From positions 1,319,001 through 1,383,000 of the forward strand of contig NC_016745.1 of NCBI RefSeq assembly GCF_000243075.1: DNA of 64,000 nt, written 5' to 3'. This document shows, one piece after another, positions 7,820 to 16,363 of the stretch. This DNA is from Oceanimonas sp. GK1. GTDB lineage: Bacteria; Pseudomonadota; Gammaproteobacteria; Enterobacterales; Aeromonadaceae. A model generated the notes under the pieces. That model ran no database searches and was not told the DNA's origin. It saw nothing but the letters and a program-made list of their open reading frames with translations. The position numbers were made by a program, and so were the translations under genes. Each line of letters starts with the position of its first letter. The stretch's first letter is position 1.

Positions 7820-10800
7820 ATGAACACGCCCAATAATGCCAAGCACTTACTCGGATTTCGTCGTAAACCGCTGATCACCGCCCTTGAGCCCCGCATCCTG
7901 CTCGACGGGGCGGCGGTGGCCACCGCCGTGGAGATGGTGACGGATGTCGACCACCAGGATGCGGCCAGCCACAGCACCGCGCCCGAGCAGTCGGTGCACT
8001 TTACCGCCCTGGCGCCAACCCAGGTGAGAGGAGCGGATCCGGCCCTGAACCAGGGCCGCAAGGAAGTGGCCTTTGTCGACACCGGGGTGGAAGACTACCA
8101 GACGCTGGTGGACGGCATTGGCGCCGGCATCGAGGTGCGGTTGCTCGACGCCGGCCAGGATGGGCTGGCGCAGCTGGCGGTATGGGCGCAACAAAATGAG
8201 GGTTACGACGCCATTCACCTGATGAGCCATGGCGATGAAGGTCAGGTGCAACTGGGCAGCCTGACCCTGAATGGCACCGAGGCCGAAAACCGCGCCGGCG
8301 AGCTGGGCATACTGGGCCGAGCCCTGAACCAGGATGGGGATCTGCTGCTGTATGGCTGTGACGTGGCCGGCGGCGAGGGCCAGGCCTTTGTGGAGCGGCT
8401 TGCTGAGCTCACCGGCGCCGACGTGGCGGCCTCGGATGACCTGACCGGCGCCGCCACCCTCGGCGGCGACTGGGAGCTGGAAGTGAACCGGGGCACCATC
8501 GACACGGATGATGACGGCATCTCGGCCGAGGCCATGGCGGCCTTTTCCCATACCCTGGCCGAACCCACGATCAAGAATGACTCAACATGGGTTATGGAGA
8601 CGAACGGTAATGATGCTGTGGGGCAGTCCTTTACCGTTACCGAGAGTGGGCGGCTGACCAAGATTGGTATTGCCCATTCTCTTAACGGCGTTACGCAGCT
8701 ACAAAATACTTCAACCTTGACGATTTACAAGGAGGAAGGTCTAGGCGGTGAAATAGTTCATGAACAGACCGGAATTGATCTTAAAAGCGTCGGTACCGTG
8801 AATGGCGACAATAGTTACACCCTTTATGAGATCGAGATTAACTACAACGGAGTACTTGAAGCGGGGTCGTATACCTTTGAATTCTCCAATCCCGAATCCT
8901 ATAGCCTGGTCATAGCTCAAGGAGGTTATGGCGGTGGGCTGCTTTATTATAACGGGACGCCTTTTTCAGATTTTGATCTTGCCTTCAGTGTCACCATCGA
9001 AACGGCTCCGGCCAATGCCGCGCCGGCCTTTGAATCGTCCCTGGGCGACGGCAGCGAGACTGTTCAGCTGGACGAAAACAGCGCCAACGGCACCACCGTA
9101 TTTGACGTTGATGCCAATAACGGCGATGGCGGTGCCACCGACAGCGGCCTGACCTACAGCATTGTGTCCGGCAATACCGACGGTGACCGGGACGGCAACC
9201 TGCCCTTTAACATTGACGCCACCACCGGGGTGATCACCGTCAACGACACCGCCGATCTGGACTTTGAAGACGGCACCGCCAGCTACACCCTGACGGTGCG
9301 GGCCGATGACGGCGGTGGCAGTAACAATACCGCCGATGCCACCGTTACCATCACCCTGCAGAACAGCGGCACCGGCGATGCCGTCGACTACGAGTCGGTC
9401 AGCAACAACGATGATAGCTTCGTCTCGTCCGGCCAGTCTTTTACCCTCACCGGCAACATGGTGGGGCAGAAACTCACCAACTATGGCTCGAGTATTCCCG
9501 GTGAAAATGGCAACTCCGATGCCTATATGGACTCTGTTTTTAGCCAGGATCGCACCGGTAATATTGGCGGTATCAGTGCCCCGGACGGCTATACCTTTCG
9601 CGCCAATATGTTTGATGTCTGGCCCTCGAGCAACGGCGGCGGTGCCGTCATGGCGGCGGGGCAGTCCATTACCGTCGTGGGCTTGCGTAACGGCCAGCAG
9701 GTGGTCTCGGCCACCGTCACCAGTTTTGCCTATGGCCAGGATCCCATCGCTCAGGGCGGTGCCTGGCAGCGCATTGATCTCACCGGCACCGACTTTTTGA
9801 CCACCGACATCGACACCGTCGAATTTGTCATCGGCGGCTCGATGAATTACCTGGCGGTGGACAACTTTGTTTACGACCACCTGGTGTTGGCCAACGACGC
9901 CCCCGTGCTTGGCAACCTGGATGGCGACGCCGTGGCCTGGCCCGGTGCGGGCAATACCGTGAGCCTGGATGCTGGCAGCGATTTGACCGTGACCGACACC
10001 GAGCTGGGTGCGCTCAACGGCGGCCTAGGCGACTGGTCCGGCGCCAGCCTGACGGTGCAACGTGCGGGCGGCGGCCTGGTGAACGACGTGCTGGGCTTCG
10101 AGACTGCCGGTGCCAGCTTCACTGTCTCCGGCGACGCGCTGCAGTCCGGCGGCCAGACCTTCGCCACCTTTACCAACAGCAATGGCGTGCTCACCGTCAG
10201 TTTCACCGGCAGCGGCACCACTGCCACCACGGCCCTGGTGCAGGAGGTGCTGCAAAGCCTCAACTACCGCAATGACACTCCCTATGGCGATGCCACCCTG
10301 AGCGTTAGTCTGAGTGACGGCACCAGCGCCACCAGCGCCGAGGTCACCGTCGCCAGCGATACCATCTACGTGGATCAGCTGGCCGACGACGGCGATGGCG
10401 ACACCGGCGACGGCTTCTCCCTGCGCGAGGCCGTGGCTCAGTCCGCCAGTCAGGACGGTGCTCAGACCCTGGTGTTCGGCTCAAGCCTGGCCGGCCAGAC
10501 CCTGATCCTGGACTCAAGCCTGGCGCTGAGCGAGAGCCTGACCCTGGATGCCGATGCGGCCCCCGGCCTGATCATCGGCGGCAGCGGCATCACCCTGGTG
10601 TCCGGGGTTAGCCTTTCCATCGGCAACGGCGCGGGCGACGGCCTAACGGTCAACAGCGCCATTGCCGGCGCCGGTGCCCTGGTCAAGACCGGGACCGGCA
10701 CCCTGACCCTGGGCGGCAGCAACGCCTACAGTGGCGGCACGACGGTCGAGGCCGGCACTCTGGCCGGCACCACCACCAGCCTGCAGGGGGACATCACCAA

Positions 10801-13800
10801 CAACGCCACCCTGACATTCGACCAGAGCGCCAACGGTACCTATACCGGCGTTATCGGCGGCAGCGGTGCCCTGGTCAAGGCCGGCGCCGGCACCCTGACC
10901 CTCAGCGGGACCAACGGCTACAGCGGCACCACCACGGTCACGGCGGGTCGCCTGGCCATTACCTCGGATGCCAACCTCGGCAGCGGTGCCCTGACCCTGG
11001 ACGGCGGCACCCTCAGCAACGGCAATGCCACCTTCACCCTCAGTAGGGATATTACCCTGGGGGCCGCGGGGGGCAGCGTCTTCGTCGTCAATGGTGACCT
11101 GACCCTGTCCGGCGTCATTTCCGGCAGCGGCTCGCTGACCAAGCTCGGTGGGCGGACCCTGACGCTGTCGGGCACCAATACCTACGGCGGCACCACTAAC
11201 GTCTCGGCGGGCACCCTGTCGGTGGTGGGCGACGCCAACCTGGGCTCCGGCAGCCTGACGCTGTCGGGCGGCACCCTGGCGGTCACCGCCAACGGCACCA
11301 TTGACAATGCCATCAATCTGGGCGTCGGCGGCGGCACGTTCTCCGCTGACAACATAATTACCCTGTCGGGGGTGATTTCCGGCACCGGCAGCCTGACCAA
11401 GACCGGCGGCTCCTGGCTCAGCCTGTACGGCAACAATAGCTATAGCGGCGACACCCACATCAACAGCGGCGGCGTTGGCGTCTATCACAACAATGCCCTG
11501 GGTGCCACATCCGGCCGCACCACGGTCGCCGATGGCGCGGCGCTGTCGCTGGGGAACAACATCACCCTGGCCGAGGACTTGACCCTCGCCGGCGCCCCCG
11601 GTTTCACCGGCGGAGGGGCACTCAGCTTGAGCGGCAGTGGTGATGCCACCCTCACCGGCGATATCACGCTGTCGGGGGATGCGGGCATTCGGGTGGCGCA
11701 ATCCGGATCCCAATTGACCCTGAGCGGCACCATCAGCGGCGACCATGCCCTGACCACAACGGGTAATGGCACCCTGGAACTGAGCGGCGGCAACAGCTAC
11801 AGCGGCGCCACCACCGTCTCCGCCGGTACTCTGCTGCTCAACGGCAGCCTGAACAACACCAGCGGTGTGACCGTGAATGCGGGCGCCATCCTGGCCGGCG
11901 GCGGCGATGGCGCGAGCACCGGCATCATCAACGGTGGCCTGACCGTCAACGGCACCCTGTCACCGGGCGCCGCGGCGGGGGACACCGCCATACTGGTGGT
12001 AAACGGCAACCTGGCCTTTGGCGCCACCGGCAGCCTGGTGGCGGATATCAAGGGCACCAGCCTGGGGGATGAGTACGATATTCTTTCCGTCCATGGCGGC
12101 GTGACCATCGACTCGGGCGCGACCCTGTCGGTCACCCATGATTACACGCCGGGTAACGGCGACAGTTATCGGCTGATCACCAATGACGGCAGCGACGCCA
12201 TCAGCGGCACTTTCGCCGGCCTGGCGGAAGGGGGTACCCTCAGCGCCGGCGGCAACAGTACCGTATTGACCGCCTATTACGGCGCCACCGACGGCGGCGC
12301 TACCAGTGGCGGCAACGAACTGATGCTGCAGGCGCCGGTGAACGCGCCGCCCGCCTTCGGCAACCTCAACGGCGGCGCCACCTTTGTGGAAGGCGGCAGC
12401 GCCGTGGTGATCGACGGCGATGTGACCGTGTCGGATACGGAGCTGGATGCCCTGGCCGGCGGCAATGGTAATTACGACGGTGCCACCGTCACCCTGTCTC
12501 GTCAGGGAGGCACCAGTGCCGACGATCAGTTCGGCAACGCCGGCCTGCTGGGCGCGCTGACTCAAGGCCAGAGCTTCACCTACAACGGCGTAACCCTGGG
12601 CACGGTCACCACCCTTTCGGACGGCCTGCTCACGCTCACCTTTAACGGCAACGCCACCTCGGCCATGGTCGATGGGGTGCTGCAGTCCCTCACCTATGCC
12701 AACGGAGCCGAGGATCCGCCTGTTTCCGTTACCCTGGACTGGACCTTCAGCGACGGCGCCGCCAACAGCGCCGGCAGCAACCAGACCCTGGTCAACATCA
12801 CGCCGGTTAACGATGCGCCGACCCTGAGCGCCACACCGGCCAACCCCACCTTCACCGAAGGCGGCTCGGCGGTGAACGTCTTCGATACGACCACCTTCAG
12901 CACGGTGGAAGCCGGTCAGAACATTACCGAGGTGACGCTGACGCTCACCAACCTGGCGGACGGCGCCCACGAAAAACTGGTTATCGACGATACCCAGGTG
13001 ACCCTGACCGGCGGCACCAGCGGCACCTCGACCGGCGGCAATGCGGTCGGCTATGCGGTGTCGGTGAGCGGCACCACGGCCACCATTACCCTGACGGGGA
13101 ATCGAGAGGCCGCCATCTGGTCGCTCTATGGCCCTACTGTGGCCTACCTGAACACCAGTGAGGACCCCACCGCCGGCGAGCGGGTGGCGACCATCACCTC
13201 GTTCAAGGACAGCGGTGGTGAGGCCAACGGCGGTGTCGACACGGCGGTGACGGCGGCGAGCTCCACCATCACCCTGGTGGCGGTCAACGATGCGCCGACC
13301 CTGACGGCCACCCCGAAAAACCCCACTTACACCGAGAATGGTGCTGCGGTGACCCTGTTCGACAACGTTAACGCGACGGCGGTGGAAAGCGAGCAGCACC
13401 TGAGCGGCCTGGTGCTGACCGCCAGCAACCTGAGCGACGGCGCGGCAGAGCGGTTCGGGGTCGACGGCAGCAGCATCACCCTGACCGACGGGGTCAGTGG
13501 TACCACCAGCGGCAATGGCCTGAGCTATTCGGTGGCGGTAAGCGGCGGCACTGCGACAGTGACGCTGAGCGGCGGCAATCTGTCGGCCGAGGGGCTGGAA
13601 GCCCTGATCGAGGGCATGACTTACCTTAATAGCAGCGAGGATCCGGGCACGGCCGACCGTGTGGTCACCCTCACCAGCCTGAGCGATGACGGCGGCGTGG
13701 CCGATGGCGGGGTGAACACCGCCTCCCTGTCCCTGGCATCGACGGTCACAGTAGTAGCGGTGAACGACGCCCCGGTGGCGGTGGATGACAGCGCCGCTGC

Positions 13801-16360
13801 GGTGGAAGCGGGCGGCATCGCCAACGGCACCGCGGGCAGCAGCGCCAGTGGCAATGTGCTGAGCGACGACACCGATGTGGATGGCGACGACAGCAAAACC
13901 GTGACCACCATTCGCACTGGTGCTGAGAGCGGCTCCGGCATCGGCGGTACCGTCGGCCAGTCGCTGGCAGGCCGGTACGGCAGCCTGATCCTGAATGCTA
14001 ACGGCAGCTACAGCTATGTGGTGGATGACAATAACGCCGAGGTACAGGCGCTGCGTGTCAGCGGCCAGACCCTGACCGACAGCTTCAGCTATACGGTGAC
14101 CGATACCGGTGGCCTGACCGACAACGCCACCCTGACCATCACCATTGAGGGTAGTAACGACGCCCCGGTGGCAGTGGATGACAGTGCCACTGCGGTGGAA
14201 GCGGGCGGCACCGCCAACGGCACCGCGGGCAGCGATGCCAGCGGCAACGTGTTGAGCAACGACAGCGATGCGGATGGTGCCGCCAATGGTGAGACGCAGA
14301 CCGTCACCGCCATTCGCACCGGTGCCGAGGGTGGTTCCGGCACCAGCGGTACCGTCGGCCAAGTGCTGGCGGGCCAGTACGGCAGCCTGACGCTGAACGC
14401 CGACGGCACCTACAGCTATGTCATCGACGAGAGCAATGCGGCGGTGCAGGCGCTGCGCCAGAGCGGCCAGACCCTGACCGACGTCTTCACCTATACCCTG
14501 AGCGACACCGCCGGCCTGACCGACAGCGCCACCCTGACCATCACCATCGAGGGCAGTAACGACGCCCCGGTGGCGGTGAATGACAGCGCCGCTGCGGTGG
14601 AAGCGGGCGGCATTGCCAACGGCACCGCCGGCAGTGGCGCCAGCGGCAATGTGCTGAGCAACGACACCGATGTGGATGGCGACGACAGCAAAACCGTCAC
14701 CGCCATTCGCACCGGCGCCGAGGGGGGCTCTGGCATCAGCGGTACTGTGGGTACTGTGCTGGCGGGTCAGTACGGCAGCCTGATCCTGAATGCTAACGGC
14801 AACTACAGCTATGTGGTGGATGAAAGCAACGCCGCGGTGCAGGCGCTGCGTGTCAGCGGCCAGACCCTGACCGACAGCTTCAGCTATACGGTGACCGATA
14901 CCGGTGGCCAGAGTGACAGTGCCACCCTGACCATCACCATTGACGGTCGCAACGACGCCCCGGTGGCGGTGAATGACAGCGCCACCGCGGTGGAAGCGGG
15001 CGGCAGCGCCAACGGCACCGCGGGCAGCGAGGCCAGCGGAAACGTACTGAGCAACGACACCGATCTGGACGACGGCGACAGCAAAACCGTCACCGCCATT
15101 CGCACCGGCGCCGAGGACGGCAGCGGTACCGGCGGCACCGTCGGCCAGGCGTTGATCGGCCAGTACGGCCGCCTGACCCTGAATGCGGACGGCAATTACA
15201 GCTATGTGATTGATGAGAACAATACCGAGGTACAGGCGCTGCGCCAGAGCGGCCAGACCCTGACCGAGGTCTTCACCTATACCCTGAGCGACACCGATGG
15301 CCTGACCGACAGCGCCACTCTGACCATCACTATCGACGGTCGCAATGACGCCCCGGTGGCCCAGGGCACTGCCATTGATGAGCAGTGGAATTTTGGGGCG
15401 GATTATCGCCGAGATATTTCCACCCTGTTTACCGATGTGGACAGCGCCGCCAATGGGGAAGCACTCGATTTTGTCATTCAGGGGCTGCCCGAGGGGCTGA
15501 GCTATCACCCCAGCACCGGGGTGATTGTCGGTAAGCCGGTTGAGTCCGGCAAGTTTGTGATTACCCTGACGGCGGTGGACCAGGCCGGCGCCAGTGTGAC
15601 TCGCCACTTCCAGCTGGAGGTGTTGGCTCCCCCGAAGGAAGAGCCGGCGAACCGGCCGGTAAACCGGATTGATATGCCTGCGGTCCGGGTAGAAAAAACG
15701 CCGGTGGTGGTTGAACTGTCTGCCTTGCCCCAGGGGCTGGTGAACCAGGATTCCGGCGAGCCTTCCGGGGCGGGCTTTGTGGCCCCCGTGGGCCCCGGCG
15801 AAAGGGTATTGCTGGCGGAGCCCGGCGCCTTGGTGGTGCAAACCGTGAATGCCGAAGGGCAGACCTCGCTCAGGGCATCGGTGGACGTCAATGTCAACGA
15901 GCAGGGGGAGGTGGTGTTCAGCGAGGGGCAGCAACAGGCCCTGGACGCGGTAGCGCTGAGGGTATCCCGTATCGTTTCCGCTGCCGGCAACGAGCTGGTG
16001 ATCAGCATTGTTGATGGTCAGGGAACACAGGGACAGCGTTACAGTGGCGCCTTGCCCGACGGCACCGAACTGCCAGCCTGGATCAGCGTGGATCCCAAAA
16101 CCGGTCATGTCCGCCTGCTGGCTCCCGCCGACATCCGTGAGCTGACCCTGCAAATTCAGGCCACCGGCAGCGATGGCCAGGTGCGCATCCTGGAAATCCG
16201 GGTAGACGTAGAGGCGCTGCAAGGTGGCCAGCAGGCCGGCACCCCCGAGCCCCTGGCTGCGGCTAGTGGTTTTGTTCCGCTGTCCGAGCAACTGGCCAGC
16301 GAGGTGGACGGAATGGAAAGCTATGGCAGCCGGTTGCTGGGCATCTTGAGCACGGTGTAA
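7820..16360 (+). CDS. Giant LEPR-XLL / DUF4347 / VCBS repeat surface protein
   Basis: The 2846-residue product is the likely export substrate. Domain order: LEPR-XLL motif (LEPRILLDG, residues 22-30) without a classical signal peptide; DUF4347 module (about 82-228) with HLMSHG (His137) and LLLYGCD (Cys180); an unusual AT-rich-encoded domain (about 249-395); a cadherin-like domain (about 398-515); an IYVDQLADDGDGD...FSLREA CSLREA-like motif near 850-880; five autotransporter-associated beta-strand repeats (starting at 952, 1016, 1104, 1190 and 1308); further NDAPTL-type Ig-like units; four VCBS repeats (1982-2508); a putative-Ig domain (about 2509-2610); and a C-terminal region without RTX nonapeptides. 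Such proteins are usually adhesins or matrix proteins; the actual function here is unknown. It is followed by the membrane-fusion genes after three bases. Confidence 0.9.
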   Translation: MNTPNNAKHLLGFRRKPLITALEPRILLDGAAVATAVEMVTDVDHQDAASHSTAPEQSVHFTALAPTQVRGADPALNQGRKEVAFVDTGVEDYQTLVDGIGAGIEVRLLDAGQDGLAQLAVWAQQNEGYDAIHLMSHGDEGQVQLGSLTLNGTEAENRAGELGILGRALNQDGDLLLYGCDVAGGEGQAFVERLAELTGADVAASDDLTGAATLGGDWELEVNRGTIDTDDDGISAEAMAAFSHTLAEPTIKNDSTWVMETNGNDAVGQSFTVTESGRLTKIGIAHSLNGVTQLQNTSTLTIYKEEGLGGEIVHEQTGIDLKSVGTVNGDNSYTLYEIEINYNGVLEAGSYTFEFSNPESYSLVIAQGGYGGGLLYYNGTPFSDFDLAFSVTIETAPANAAPAFESSLGDGSETVQLDENSANGTTVFDVDANNGDGGATDSGLTYSIVSGNTDGDRDGNLPFNIDATTGVITVNDTADLDFEDGTASYTLTVRADDGGGSNNTADATVTITLQNSGTGDAVDYESVSNNDDSFVSSGQSFTLTGNMVGQKLTNYGSSIPGENGNSDAYMDSVFSQDRTGNIGGISAPDGYTFRANMFDVWPSSNGGGAVMAAGQSITVVGLRNGQQVVSATVTSFAYGQDPIAQGGAWQRIDLTGTDFLTTDIDTVEFVIGGSMNYLAVDNFVYDHLVLANDAPVLGNLDGDAVAWPGAGNTVSLDAGSDLTVTDTELGALNGGLGDWSGASLTVQRAGGGLVNDVLGFETAGASFTVSGDALQSGGQTFATFTNSNGVLTVSFTGSGTTATTALVQEVLQSLNYRNDTPYGDATLSVSLSDGTSATSAEVTVASDTIYVDQLADDGDGDTGDGFSLREAVAQSASQDGAQTLVFGSSLAGQTLILDSSLALSESLTLDADAAPGLIIGGSGITLVSGVSLSIGNGAGDGLTVNSAIAGAGALVKTGTGTLTLGGSNAYSGGTTVEAGTLAGTTTSLQGDITNNATLTFDQSANGTYTGVIGGSGALVKAGAGTLTLSGTNGYSGTTTVTAGRLAITSDANLGSGALTLDGGTLSNGNATFTLSRDITLGAAGGSVFVVNGDLTLSGVISGSGSLTKLGGRTLTLSGTNTYGGTTNVSAGTLSVVGDANLGSGSLTLSGGTLAVTANGTIDNAINLGVGGGTFSADNIITLSGVISGTGSLTKTGGSWLSLYGNNSYSGDTHINSGGVGVYHNNALGATSGRTTVADGAALSLGNNITLAEDLTLAGAPGFTGGGALSLSGSGDATLTGDITLSGDAGIRVAQSGSQLTLSGTISGDHALTTTGNGTLELSGGNSYSGATTVSAGTLLLNGSLNNTSGVTVNAGAILAGGGDGASTGIINGGLTVNGTLSPGAAAGDTAILVVNGNLAFGATGSLVADIKGTSLGDEYDILSVHGGVTIDSGATLSVTHDYTPGNGDSYRLITNDGSDAISGTFAGLAEGGTLSAGGNSTVLTAYYGATDGGATSGGNELMLQAPVNAPPAFGNLNGGATFVEGGSAVVIDGDVTVSDTELDALAGGNGNYDGATVTLSRQGGTSADDQFGNAGLLGALTQGQSFTYNGVTLGTVTTLSDGLLTLTFNGNATSAMVDGVLQSLTYANGAEDPPVSVTLDWTFSDGAANSAGSNQTLVNITPVNDAPTLSATPANPTFTEGGSAVNVFDTTTFSTVEAGQNITEVTLTLTNLADGAHEKLVIDDTQVTLTGGTSGTSTGGNAVGYAVSVSGTTATITLTGNREAAIWSLYGPTVAYLNTSEDPTAGERVATITSFKDSGGEANGGVDTAVTAASSTITLVAVNDAPTLTATPKNPTYTENGAAVTLFDNVNATAVESEQHLSGLVLTASNLSDGAAERFGVDGSSITLTDGVSGTTSGNGLSYSVAVSGGTATVTLSGGNLSAEGLEALIEGMTYLNSSEDPGTADRVVTLTSLSDDGGVADGGVNTASLSLASTVTVVAVNDAPVAVDDSAAAVEAGGIANGTAGSSASGNVLSDDTDVDGDDSKTVTTIRTGAESGSGIGGTVGQSLAGRYGSLILNANGSYSYVVDDNNAEVQALRVSGQTLTDSFSYTVTDTGGLTDNATLTITIEGSNDAPVAVDDSATAVEAGGTANGTAGSDASGNVLSNDSDADGAANGETQTVTAIRTGAEGGSGTSGTVGQVLAGQYGSLTLNADGTYSYVIDESNAAVQALRQSGQTLTDVFTYTLSDTAGLTDSATLTITIEGSNDAPVAVNDSAAAVEAGGIANGTAGSGASGNVLSNDTDVDGDDSKTVTAIRTGAEGGSGISGTVGTVLAGQYGSLILNANGNYSYVVDESNAAVQALRVSGQTLTDSFSYTVTDTGGQSDSATLTITIDGRNDAPVAVNDSATAVEAGGSANGTAGSEASGNVLSNDTDLDDGDSKTVTAIRTGAEDGSGTGGTVGQALIGQYGRLTLNADGNYSYVIDENNTEVQALRQSGQTLTEVFTYTLSDTDGLTDSATLTITIDGRNDAPVAQGTAIDEQWNFGADYRRDISTLFTDVDSAANGEALDFVIQGLPEGLSYHPSTGVIVGKPVESGKFVITLTAVDQAGASVTRHFQLEVLAPPKEEPANRPVNRIDMPAVRVEKTPVVVELSALPQGLVNQDSGEPSGAGFVAPVGPGERVLLAEPGALVVQTVNAEGQTSLRASVDVNVNEQGEVVFSEGQQQALDAVALRVSRIVSAAGNELVISIVDGQGTQGQRYSGALPDGTELPAWISVDPKTGHVRLLAPADIRELTLQIQATGSDGQVRILEIRVDVEALQGGQQAGTPEPLAAASGFVPLSEQLASEVDGMESYGSRLLGILSTV
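10673..11930 (+). repeat. Five autotransporter-associated beta-strand repeats (coding)
   Basis: The pattern G-[AS]-L-x-K-x-G-x-G-T-L-T-L-x-G-x-N-x-Y-S-G-x-T-x-V-x-A-G recurs with starts at 10673, 10865, 11129, 11387 and 11741. This beta-helix repeat is best known from type V autotransporter passengers. Here there is no autotransporter barrel at the C-terminus of the protein. Confidence 0.8.
13763..15343 (+). repeat. Four tandem VCBS-type repeats (coding)
   Basis: Units begin N-D-A-P-V-A-V at 13763, 14156, 14558 and 14951, with lengths of 131, 134, 131 and 131 codons. A fifth NDAPVA at 15344 begins a different domain. Units 1 and 3 share a 70-base identical stretch (14045-14114 and 14840-14909). 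Units 2 and 4 resemble each other (RQSGQTLT, FTYTLSDT). Confidence 0.93.
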
Positions 16361-16363
16361 GGA

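Noticed and set aside
7859-7910. Tat signal in the giant protein (RRKPLI at residues 14-19)
   Set aside because: No hydrophobic core follows the twin arginines; the LEPR-XLL motif explains the leader better.
13763-15343. CRISPR array
   Set aside because: The repeats are long, contiguous and in frame, without spacers; they are protein repeats.
16000-16360. RTX repeats and type I C-terminal signal in the giant protein
   Set aside because: No GGxGxDxxx nonapeptides are present near the end; a classical RTX type I system is not supported.
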